Below, piece after piece: positions 18,813 through 28,900 of a stretch of DNA of 64,000 nt (positions within the stretch are counted from its first letter, which is position 1; every line of letters begins with the position of its first letter). This DNA comes from Arthrobacter pascens (GTDB taxonomy: Bacteria > Actinomycetota > Actinomycetes > Actinomycetales > Micrococcaceae). The notes beneath the pieces were generated by a model. It was not told the DNA's origin and did not search any database. It saw nothing but the letters and a program-made list of their open reading frames with translations. The translations under genes and the position numbers were made by a program. The stretch is taken from positions 2,914,001 to 2,978,000 of the forward strand of contig NZ_JAUSXF010000001.1 of NCBI RefSeq assembly GCF_030816475.1. Direction: 5' to 3'.

Positions 18813-19713
18813 CCCCGGGCTCCCTGCTCTCGTCGTCGGAGGATGCTGCCCGCCCATCCGCAGCCTGCGGCCGGGGCAACGTCGTTTCTTCTTCTGCCCC
18901 CGCAGCGGTGCGGGGGGCTGTGGTGGCGGTGCCGCCGTCGTTCATCACGTTCCGGGCATCAACCACGATCACCGTGACGTTGTCCCTGCCGCCGTTGCGG
19001 AGCGCGGCCTGAATCAGTGCATCCACGGCGTCCTGCGGATCCCCCACGGTGCTCAGGATGCGGAACATGTGTTCGTCTGTCAGTTCAGAATTGAGCCCGT
19101 CGGAGCAGACCAGGATACGGTCGCCCTCCTCGACCGGAAGCAGCCAGTAGTCGGCCTCCGTCTCGTCGCCTGTACCCAGTGCCCTGGTGACAACGTGGCG
19201 CCGGGGATGGACAGCTGCCTCTTCAGGAGTGATTTCCCCGGCATCCACGAGCTCCTGAACCTCGGAATGGTCCACGCTGACCTGGGCGAACTCTCCCTGG
19301 CTCAGCCGGTACGTCCGGGAATCGCCGATGTTCATGACCAGCCAGTACGGCATGCCCATTTGTTCGACCACCACGGCGCCGGCCAGCGTGGTTCCGGCAC
19401 GTGCGCCGGTGGCCTGCCGGATGGCACTGTCAGCCCTGACCAGGTACTGCTGGAGGACCGCTGCTGTGATGCTCCGCTTCCCCGTGGCCAGCTGTGGCAT
19501 CGCAGCCAGGGCCCGGACGCACATGCCGCTGGCAACCTCGCCGGCCTCATGGCCTCCCATGCCGTCGGCAACGGCGAATACCGGGTCCGAGGCTATGAAG
19601 GAATCTTCGTTGAGTTCGCGGCGCAGGCCCCGGTCGGTCCCGTAGCCGTAGCTCAGGCTCAGCCCGGGTTCGTGGCCTGCGGGCGGGGAAATGCTTGCGG
19701 GGTGGGAGTTCAT
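18799..19713 (-). CDS. PP2C-type Ser/Thr protein phosphatase
   Basis: A 304-residue soluble PPM phosphatase that would reverse the neighbouring kinase. Motifs in order: GTDRGLRRELNEDSF, FAVADGMGGHEAGEVAS (metal Asp, about 45-60), LVMNIGDSRTYRL, SVDHSEVQELVDAGEI, and the C-terminal ILVCSDGLNSEL and RDNVTVIVVD metal sites. There is no membrane segment. A charged tail of about 45 residues follows and overlaps the next gene by 14 bases. ATG overlaps the upstream RDD/FHA gene by 4 bases. It corresponds to PrpC of the PFNA cluster. Confidence 0.92.
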   Translation of the reverse strand: MNSHPASISPPAGHEPGLSLSYGYGTDRGLRRELNEDSFIASDPVFAVADGMGGHEAGEVASGMCVRALAAMPQLATGKRSITAAVLQQYLVRADSAIRQATGARAGTTLAGAVVVEQMGMPYWLVMNIGDSRTYRLSQGEFAQVSVDHSEVQELVDAGEITPEEAAVHPRRHVVTRALGTGDETEADYWLLPVEEGDRILVCSDGLNSELTDEHMFRILSTVGDPQDAVDALIQAALRNGGRDNVTVIVVDARNVMNDGGTATTAPRTAAGAEEETTLPRPQAADGRAASSDDESREPGDGRR

Positions 19714-21152
19714 GCCTGTCCTACGTGGAAGGAGCGGTCACCAAAATGAACAGTGGATCCCGGATTGACAAAGGCGGGCACGCCCGGCTGGAGCGGGGTC
19801 CGGAGGCCGTCAGGGGTGGTAACCGCGCTCCCGTTGGTGGAGTTCCTGTCGGTTACCCAGATCCCGGCGCCGTCGGTCAGAAGGTGGAGGTGTGTCTTGG
19901 AGATCGTGCGGCCCGGATCAGGGACGGGCAGGAGTTGGGCCTGCAGCTCGCCTTCCCGGCCGACCGGGTTCCGCCCCACCAGAACGTTGCGGTCGAGCTG
20001 GAAGTCCCGGCCGTCGTCGAGCCTTATCCGCAGGACGGCCACCGGAACGGGTTCGCTGGTACCCCCGCGCATCTGCGTGCGGTCGTGATCGTCGTCCGGA
20101 TGTTCCGGGTTCACAAGTGCCGGCGAGTCCCTCACCTGGGCCGGGTGGGGACTGATGGCCTGCGGCGCGCTGATCACCGGCGGCATCTGGGCATGAATGA
20201 CCTGGGGCGCCTTGGCGGCGCCGGCTACGGGTGAGACGACCTGCTGAACCGGCGGCAGGTCCAGGGGCGCAAAACTGTAGGGACCCTGGATACCGCCGGT
20301 GCTAATCGGATTACGGCCGGCCTTGATGTCGAACATGAGGGTCCCGGCGGCGGAATCGTGCCAGCCGCGAAGCCCGCCGTTCTTGTCCCACGTGCTGGAC
20401 ACCACCACCAGGACAGCCCATGCGGCGCCGAGCAGGACCAATGGCCCAAGGACCAGGAGGGCGGCATCGAACCACATGAAAATGGCCAGCACAATGGCTG
20501 CCACTATCGCCAGGAGGATTCCCGCGCCTGTGACCAGGCCCCGGAGGAAGACTGCCCCGGCCCCCGGGGCATAGCCGTCCTTGTCCGCGCTGCGGATACC
20601 CATGAGCCGGTTGCCGATCGTGTTCCCCGATCGGCCCTCCACAGCCACGAGGACAAACACGTAAGCCAGTGTCAGCCCGGCACCGATTCCGCCGAACAGA
20701 ACCAGTGAGCCGGTGCCGTAAACGATGAAGCCGCCGCTGTGCGTGCGGGTGATGCCGGCGAAACCAACAGTGAAGGCCACGACGAGGATGGCCACCGGAG
20801 CCAGCCAGTCGAGCACGGCGGCACCAAGGCGCTTGGCCACGGGAGCCGGACACAGCTCAAGGTTTACTGCCATTCCTGTTCCTCCCCCTGGAGCGTGACC
20901 CGCCAGCTGTTCAGGCGCCTTTTCAGGCGCCGAAGCTCTTATTGTCGGGATAGCCCGTACTACCGGGATATTACCGGGATTCCTCCCCGCTTGCTCGGCC
21001 CGCTGGTCCATCAGGGCCCTCTGCGCATGGTCGACATTGCGGACGTTGCGCGCCGCCCGGTTGGGCAGCGGAGCCCCGCAGGCCTGGCAAAAGGTGGCGC
21101 CGCTGCGGATCTGCTGATGGCAGCGCTGGCAGCGCTCGGCGTCAGTCGTCAT
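19710..21152 (-). CDS. Zinc-ribbon/RDD/FHA membrane protein
   Basis: A 480-residue fusion. N-terminus: CQRCHQQIRSGATFCQAC, a four-Cys zinc ribbon. Middle (about 105-285): an RDD domain with at least four membrane segments (LDWLAPVAILVVAFTVGFAG; IGNRLMGIRSAD; ILLAIVAAIVLAIFMW; GAAWAVLVVVSSTWD). C-terminus (about 370-480): an FHA domain with VLVGRNP, SKTHLHL and DRNSTNG. The FHA face is cytoplasmic and could tie phosphorylated partners to the membrane. Both ends overlap neighbours by 4 bases (ATGA). Confidence 0.85.
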   Translation of the reverse strand: MTTDAERCQRCHQQIRSGATFCQACGAPLPNRAARNVRNVDHAQRALMDQRAEQAGRNPGNIPVVRAIPTIRASAPEKAPEQLAGHAPGGGTGMAVNLELCPAPVAKRLGAAVLDWLAPVAILVVAFTVGFAGITRTHSGGFIVYGTGSLVLFGGIGAGLTLAYVFVLVAVEGRSGNTIGNRLMGIRSADKDGYAPGAGAVFLRGLVTGAGILLAIVAAIVLAIFMWFDAALLVLGPLVLLGAAWAVLVVVSSTWDKNGGLRGWHDSAAGTLMFDIKAGRNPISTGGIQGPYSFAPLDLPPVQQVVSPVAGAAKAPQVIHAQMPPVISAPQAISPHPAQVRDSPALVNPEHPDDDHDRTQMRGGTSEPVPVAVLRIRLDDGRDFQLDRNVLVGRNPVGREGELQAQLLPVPDPGRTISKTHLHLLTDGAGIWVTDRNSTNGSAVTTPDGLRTPLQPGVPAFVNPGSTVHFGDRSFHVGQA

Positions 21153-23566
21153 GGTTCGTCACGGCGCCGGTCCCCGCGCAGCTTGAGGGCATTGCGGCCG
21201 TCGGCCAGCAGGGACCGGGGCGAGAACCGTGCCTGCTGCCTGCGCCAGAAACCCACTGTCCCGGTCATTTCCTTCAGCGACCCGTCAACGATGGTCCAGT
21301 ACTCCCGGACCTCCTCCTCGCTGGGCTGGCCGGCACCGAAGATGGAGGCATCGGCCCGGTTGGCAAGCAGGATCGTGGTGGGCGCGGATGTGGGAAAGGC
21401 CCCGGCAACCACCGAAGCGCTCTCACGTCTGGTGGAGCGGGTGTCGATTCCGGCTCCCAGGTCAGTCGCCAGGCTGACCACTTCATTCCAGCCGCCTCCC
21501 ACGCGCTGGGCAGGAGGACCGTCGGTGAAACGGGCCTTCCGGCGTCGCGATTTAAGCAGTGCGATAAGCAGGAGCGGCACGGCCAGGACTGAAAGCGGAA
21601 TAAGCGCAACTCCGAGGGCACCCAGCAGCGCCCCCCAGAAGAGCCAGGGATTGTTTTTCTTCTGGTCAGCGTCCAGGGCGTCTGGGGAGGAGTCCGGCGG
21701 CAGGTCCGCCGGCTCCTGCGGCGGAGGTGGCGGCTGGAGGACCTGCGGCTTGGGCTTGGACTTGGTTTCGGGATCCGGCGGGATAGGGACGTTGTCCTTG
21801 GGCGGGGTGGGATCGAAGCTCACCCAGCCCACGCGGTCGAAGGCCACTTCCACCCAGGCGTGGACGTCCTTGCCGGTGATCTTGACATCGCCTGCACCGT
21901 TTTCCGGGCTTGTGGGGTCAGGGTAGAAACCCATCACCACGCGGGAGGGGATGCCGAGGTGGCGGAGCATCAGGGACATGGCCACGGAATACTGCTCGTC
22001 GTCGCCGAGCATCTGCTTGGCCGTCAGCAGGCTCTTGATCCTGGCGGAGCCGTGCCCGGAGACACTGGGCAGCTGGCCTTCGGTGACCAGTCCGTTGCTG
22101 AATGCCCCGTTCTTCTGGAAATGGGCCTCGATCTGGCGGACCCGGTCGGCGGCCGTGGGGGCGTCCGCCGACAGGTCGTTGGCCTGGGAGTCCACCACCG
22201 GCGGAACATCCAGCGGGTCCGGAAGGGAGATTTTCGCAAAGTCATACTGTGTCAGCTGCCCGTGCTCGAGCTTGACGGGGTCAGAGACCTGGACGCTGTA
22301 GGTATCGCCTTTGGACAGCCCCTTGGTGGTCACGGCGGTGTCCGTCCCCGAGTTGAAGTAGAGCCCGGAAGCAGCTGCCGAGGAACCCTGGTCAAAGCTG
22401 ATGCCGGTGGTCTTCCGGCCACCGGGGACGAAGTAGCCCTGGTAATCCTCGATGGTGATGTTCAGCGAGTAGTCGTTGGTGGGCACGATGCTGGAACTAT
22501 CAGCAAGGGTGTTGATGGACTTGGTGTCCCCCACTTTGCTGAAGTTCCCGGAGCCGTTGGGGTCCATGGTGTAGTTGGTGCCGTTGAAGGCGTCCAGTGC
22601 ACCCAGCCTGACCCTGCCGTCCCGGGGCAGGCCCTTGACGGTAAAGAGCGTGTCGTCCTTCTTGTCCTTGACGAAGTTCCGGAAGCTCGCCAGCGGCGTG
22701 ACGTAGTCCCTGGGGTCGAACGGCGGAACCACCACGTTCCGCAGGACTTTGCGGTCGTCGCTGGCGGTGACCAGCGGCGCCGCCAGCGCCGTGATGGACA
22801 CGCTTGCCGCGATCACGGCAGCCGCCGTGCCGAGCCGGCGGATCCTGGCACGCCTGGCCGTGGAGGTATCGCCCTGGGGACTGTTGACGGACACCTTCCG
22901 CGTATCGCTTCTGCGCAGGGCATCGCGCCGGAAGGTAGCCCAGGCGATGGCCACGACGGTAAGGGCGATGCCGCGTTCAACCGTCAGGAAGGCAGCGTTG
23001 GTGCTGAAGGCGATGCCGGTGACAAACAGTGCCAGCACCGGGAGCAGCGGCCAGTAAGGCCCCTTCAGCCGCCAGATCAGGGTCCCGGCGACGAGTGAAC
23101 TGAGCAATGAAGCCAGGAACGGGACAATCAGCACCCCGCCGGCCGTTCCCACAGGCACGCCGACGGTGAGCATGTCCTTCCAGGCGAACACCACACCCAG
23201 GAGCAGTGTCCTCAGCGAGTCGAGGCTGGGAAGGAACCCGGCGATGGCCGAATCCGGCACCGCGAGGGCAGTGCCGAATATAAGGTAGGCCGCCAGGGCG
23301 ATCGCCGAGGTGATCAGCAGACCCAGCCGCAGATGGGCGTTGCAGGCGGCTATCGCGAGGCCCAGCAGGATGCCTCCGAACCCCGAAACCAGGTAATGGG
23401 GATCCCCGCCGAAGCTGAGGCTGAAGCCCAGGACTCCCAGCCCCAGCAGGACGGTGAGGGCAGCGGCGTCGAGCATGAAATGCCAGATCGGCTGGCCGTC
23501 CGCAAACGCGGATTCGTCCTGCCGGCGCGGCGCCCGCCGGGGACGGAGGTCGGATCCGGAGCTCAC
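21149..23566 (-). CDS. Transglutaminase-like membrane protein lacking the catalytic Cys
   Basis: An 805-residue membrane protein: six or more N-terminal helices (about 30-215), a large external region, a transglutaminase-core domain (about 500-600), a Pro-rich stretch, a helix at about 635-665 and a cytoplasmic tail. The core shows LRHLGIPSRVVMGFYPD, the His in DVHAWVEV (about 569) and the Asp in SFDPTPP (about 585). Where the family has G-D/N-C-E/G, this protein reads LGDDEQYS, with Asp about 523 in place of Cys. The codons GAC-GAC-GAG are unambiguous. It is probably an inactive binding domain. GTG start overlaps the DUF58 stop by 4 bases. Matches Tgm of the PFNA cluster by position. Confidence 0.88.
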   Translation of the reverse strand: MSSGSDLRPRRAPRRQDESAFADGQPIWHFMLDAAALTVLLGLGVLGFSLSFGGDPHYLVSGFGGILLGLAIAACNAHLRLGLLITSAIALAAYLIFGTALAVPDSAIAGFLPSLDSLRTLLLGVVFAWKDMLTVGVPVGTAGGVLIVPFLASLLSSLVAGTLIWRLKGPYWPLLPVLALFVTGIAFSTNAAFLTVERGIALTVVAIAWATFRRDALRRSDTRKVSVNSPQGDTSTARRARIRRLGTAAAVIAASVSITALAAPLVTASDDRKVLRNVVVPPFDPRDYVTPLASFRNFVKDKKDDTLFTVKGLPRDGRVRLGALDAFNGTNYTMDPNGSGNFSKVGDTKSINTLADSSSIVPTNDYSLNITIEDYQGYFVPGGRKTTGISFDQGSSAAASGLYFNSGTDTAVTTKGLSKGDTYSVQVSDPVKLEHGQLTQYDFAKISLPDPLDVPPVVDSQANDLSADAPTAADRVRQIEAHFQKNGAFSNGLVTEGQLPSVSGHGSARIKSLLTAKQMLGDDEQYSVAMSLMLRHLGIPSRVVMGFYPDPTSPENGAGDVKITGKDVHAWVEVAFDRVGWVSFDPTPPKDNVPIPPDPETKSKPKPQVLQPPPPPQEPADLPPDSSPDALDADQKKNNPWLFWGALLGALGVALIPLSVLAVPLLLIALLKSRRRKARFTDGPPAQRVGGGWNEVVSLATDLGAGIDTRSTRRESASVVAGAFPTSAPTTILLANRADASIFGAGQPSEEEVREYWTIVDGSLKEMTGTVGFWRRQQARFSPRSLLADGRNALKLRGDRRRDEP

Positions 23567-24894
23567 GCTGCCGCCTTTCTCAGGATGATGGCAAGATCGG
23601 AAAGATCGCCAAGGGTCAGGACGGTCAGGTCGCCGATGTTGGCCCGGGCCGGGGCGGCGCCGGGCTGGAGCCTGACGGCAAGGCTGCGGACCCCCATCGG
23701 CACTGAGGCTGAGGCGGAGCGAAGCTGGGTGGGAGTCACGTTGCTGCCCACGACGATGAAGACCACCGAGGCGTTCGGCACGGTGTCCGTGAGTGTCCTG
23801 GCAAGGTCGACGGCGGTCCGGCGCATCGGAGTCCCTACGATCCTGGTCATGTCATCCAGCATGGTGCGCCCGGTTTGGCAGCGCAGCGGGCCTGCCTGGG
23901 TGAGGATGTCCAGCTCGCGCTGATCACGGATTGCCTGGCGTCCGATCGAGGCGGCGGCGGAGATGGCCAGCTCGAATTCCTGCTCCGACCCGTACTCATC
24001 CGTATTGATGGAGAGGGAGATTGCCAGGTGGGCCCGGCGGGTTTCCTCGAACTGGCGGACCATCAGTTTGTTTGTCCGGGCCGTGGTCTTCCAGTGGATA
24101 TGACGCCTGTCGTCCCCGGGCACGTAGTCGCGCAGGGCGTGGAAGGAGACGTCGGCGCTGGAAAGGTCGGTGGTCGGCATGCCTTCGAGGTCCCGGATGA
24201 AGCCCGCGGCTGATCCGGCCAGTGCCACGGTGCGTGGATGAACGTAAAGATCTTCCGGCTCGGTCCACAGGACCTGGCGCCGCAGCAGGTGCAGGGGATC
24301 TGCCCGGACGGAGCGGACAGGTCCCACGACTATGACCGCCCGGCGGGCGGTGGGAATGGTGAAGAGGTCCTCGTGGACCTGCTGCGGCTTCATCCGCGGC
24401 AGGTGGAAGATTGCGGTGGCGGCACCGACCGGAAGTTCCAGGGCGGCCGGCAGCAGCGGCCGGGCAGAGGTGTTGGAGACAGCGATGCTTCCGACGGCGC
24501 TGTCCCCCACCGCCACCCTGGTCCGGGCTAGGTCCAGGACCACACCGTAGGAGGATCGGCCCAGGATAAAGCCAATAGCGATGACGAAGAGCACGAAGGC
24601 CGCAATCGCCGCGGCTTTGGCTTCCTGCCAGCCGAAGGCCTGTCCCGCGGTCCAGAGCAGGATCGCGGCGGCAAGGACTGACCAGCCCAGGACGCTGACA
24701 ACCGAGAGGACCGGCCAGGCATAGCGAAGCCAGAGACCGCGGGATTTCTTCCAGGCCGGGGCAAGAGCGAGCCCGGCGGTGCTGGTGGCGTCTTCCCAGA
24801 CAGCCGATGGCCGGAGCCTGCCGGGCCGGGCGTCCCGGCGGAAGGGCTGCCGGAGTCGGTCAGCAAGCCGGTTCAACGGTGTGCCGCTGGACAT
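23563..24894 (-). CDS. DUF58 (von Willebrand-like) membrane protein
   Basis: A 443-residue protein with two membrane helices (about 55-110) and then the DUF58 core, ALRDYVPGDDRRHIHWKTTAR followed by LMVRQFEETRRAHL. DUF58 proteins act with MoxR ATPases, probably in complex assembly or protein maturation. I start it at ATG 24894 (MSSGTPLNRL) because GAAGG lies 7 bases upstream, giving a 43-base gap after moxR; an in-frame start at 24969 would overlap moxR by 32 bases. The stop overlaps the transglutaminase-like gene. Confidence 0.85.
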   Translation of the reverse strand: MSSGTPLNRLADRLRQPFRRDARPGRLRPSAVWEDATSTAGLALAPAWKKSRGLWLRYAWPVLSVVSVLGWSVLAAAILLWTAGQAFGWQEAKAAAIAAFVLFVIAIGFILGRSSYGVVLDLARTRVAVGDSAVGSIAVSNTSARPLLPAALELPVGAATAIFHLPRMKPQQVHEDLFTIPTARRAVIVVGPVRSVRADPLHLLRRQVLWTEPEDLYVHPRTVALAGSAAGFIRDLEGMPTTDLSSADVSFHALRDYVPGDDRRHIHWKTTARTNKLMVRQFEETRRAHLAISLSINTDEYGSEQEFELAISAAASIGRQAIRDQRELDILTQAGPLRCQTGRTMLDDMTRIVGTPMRRTAVDLARTLTDTVPNASVVFIVVGSNVTPTQLRSASASVPMGVRSLAVRLQPGAAPARANIGDLTVLTLGDLSDLAIILRKAAA

Positions 24895-24937
24895 ATTGGT
24901 GCCTTCGTTCGCACTGAGGATGGTCTGTGTGGAGGCG

Positions 24938-25909
<972 letters not shown>

Positions 25910-25985
25910 GGAGTGAATCCTTTTCTTCTGGTTCTCGTGATGGGAACGGTCCGCAGTCCGGCAATTAGTCCAGTTCGTTGAGTGG

Positions 25986-28900
25986 TCAGCATCCGCCAGG
26001 CCTGGATCCGTACAAGTCCACCGTCGTGGACTTTACATACCATCCCGCTTTTCCTTCGGTCAGCCGGTACCACGGCGTACCGTTGCCATAGATGTCCTTG
26101 GTGCAGTCAATGGACAGCCTGCCCCAAGAGCGTTCCACCCAGCCGGCACCACAAGTCTTGGGGGGACCCGGGTTATACGTGTCGCTCTGATTCGGCTTGC
26201 CCGGGCAGGTCCGGACGCTAGAGGCGTCCACCTGGATCTGGGACAGGGGTGGGGTGGGGTCCGCGCCGCTGGTTGCGCTGGCGGAGTCAGACGGACCACA
26301 AACGACGGAGCAGGCCCGGACCTTGAGATCCTTCGTGGAACTCCACGCGTTGGTATCGCGGTCGTAGCGGTTCGCGAGTCCCACACTCGTCCAGCTTCCG
26401 CCTTCGTAGCTCACCTCGAAGCGCTGGATGGGCCGGCCGTTGTCCGCGGGATTGGTCCACGTCCAGTGGACCTGCTGCGTAGTGGAGCCTTGGCCCTTAA
26501 GCACTGGAGCGTTGGGCGGCCCGTACGGGTTGCCGCTACCTACGGCCTTGGCATCACCGGACACGTTGTTCTTGGTGGAGGTGGCGATGATGGTGATGGT
26601 CACGTCGGTGCCGTTGGGTAGCCCGTTGATGTTTCCGCCCGGGGCATTTATGGCGCCGGACTGGCCGCTGGATGCGCGGTAGGAGTAGCGGATCTCGTTA
26701 GACGTTGAGCCGTTGCGCTGGGCTTCGGTCAGCGGGGTGAACGTCACCGCCAGTTGTCCGCTGTTGCCTGTTGCCGCGACAGTGCCGCTGCTCACCTGGC
26801 CTGGCTTTCCGGCAGCCCTGATGGGCGCTGACGGACTGCTGGTTCCGCTGGTTCCAGCCTTGTTGGTCGCGGAGACGGTGAACGTGTAGTCGGTCTCCGA
26901 GTTATCCACCGTGACGTTCTGCGAGGTTCCGCCCGTCACCGGCTGTGAGGCGATGACGGCGCCGCCCCGGAACGTGTTGAGCGTGTAGGAGGAAACCGGG
27001 TCACCGTTGTTGTTCGGCGCAGTCCAGCTGACCCTCATCTGGCTTGTTGAGCCGACGGGCGGCGCTTGCGACGCCGTCGGGGCCGCAGGGGTGGCCGGGG
27101 CGCCGGCAGGCACCTCCGCCGCGGAATACGCGCTCCACTCCGACGGGTCCTTGGCGTCGTTCCGTGCCAGCACGCGGACCTTGTAGGCCACGCCGTTCTG
27201 GAGGCCCTTCCAGACGTAGCTGACCGCAGTCAGGTTCTGGATCTGGGCGTTCTGCCCCGGCGGTGCAGGCGAAATTTCAAGATCGTAGGACTTGATCGGA
27301 GAGCCCTTGGTTGCCGGAGCCACCCAGTTCACGGCGAGCTGCTTGTCGCCGAACTTCAGGGTGGGAGCCAGCGGGGTGTCGGGCTTGACGTCCGGCCTGA
27401 CTTCCGCCGAAGCGGGCGACCTGTCGGACTCGCCGAACTCATTGGTGGCAGTGACCTGGAAGTGGTACCTGGTGTCGTTGGACAGCCCGTTCAGAGTGCA
27501 GGTGTTGGCAGGGCAGGCCTGCTGGAAGCCGGCCTCACCGTACACCGTGTACTTGGTGATCGGCGAGCCCCGGTCCGCGGGCGCGGACCAGCTAAGCAGG
27601 GCCGTGCGGTCCCCTACGCTCTGTGCCTGCGGCGTGGTGGGAGCAAGCGGCTCATCCTTGACAGTCAACCGGATACGGGCCGTCGCGTTGCGCGAGTCAT
27701 CATCGGTTTTGTCGGCAACGGTGTAGGCCACAATCATGGTTCCGGTGAACCCCGCGGCCGGTGTCACGGTGACGGAATCGTCCGTAACGGCGGCACTGCC
27801 CTGCCCTGTCTCGGTGGATGCCGAGAGGATCTTCAGCGCGGATTCCGGGAACGGGTTGGAGTCGTTGGCCAGGACCTTCACAGTGACTGGTTTTCCGGCC
27901 GCCGCATTGGGTTCCAGGTCGTCGTTAGCCACCGGTTTCGGCCTGTTGGAGGCGGTAACTGACAGCTTGTACGTGGCAGTTGCTTCCAGGCCGCGGGAGT
28001 CCTTCGCCTTGACCTGGACCGCCCCGGTCGCGCCGGAGCGGCTGCCGTCGGTGGCGGAAACCTTCAAGGACTTGCCTTCAATGCTGGCGTTGAAGCCCGC
28101 AGGCGCGCCGCCCACCAATTCGTACTGCATCCTCTCGAGATCGTCGCGGTCCGGATCCGCGGTCAGCTTGCCAAGATCGGTGCTGGCCGTATCCCCCTTG
28201 GGCACGTCGACGTCCGCGCCCAGCAAGGTGGGCGGGTTGTTGCGATTTGGATCGGGCAGCACCTTGGTGCGGATACTCAGCGTGGATTTCAGGCCGGCGG
28301 GATCATCCGGGCCGGTGCCGTCCGTCACCTCGAAACTCAGGGAACCCGGACCCACGTAGTCCGTTCCTGCAGTGTATTTCAGGGCGGTGCCGTCCCCGGA
28401 AACGGGGTCGCTCCCGTCCGAACCGATGAGCTTGATCCGGTCCGTCTGGGTCAGGCGGGCTGAGCGCCCTTCGCGGACCTTCACCCACTCGTTCAGGTTC
28501 AGCGTCACTGACTGCCCGGCAATGACCTCAACCACCTCGTCCTTGGCAAGTGTGGGCACCTGCTGCCCGATGCCCGGGACCCAGATGATGGCCGTGGACT
28601 TCAGGCCGTCCACGTCTTCCACGGTGTACGGGATCAGCTGCGGCTGCTCGGTCAAGTCCACGATCATGTTTCCGTCGGTGCCCGGACGGGCTGTGGTGGC
28701 CTCGGTGCTGATCTTCAGGTTCTCGCCCACGCCGTCGGGGTCTTCATCGTTCTTCAGGACAGGTACATCCACGGCGGTCTTGCCGAGGGTCTGGGCTGAG
28801 GTGACCCTGTCGTCCCGGGCAATCGGAGCCTGCAGCGGGACCTCGTTGTCCACCACCACGCGGATAGCCGCCTGGGCGGAAGCGTCACGGTCGTCGGCGA

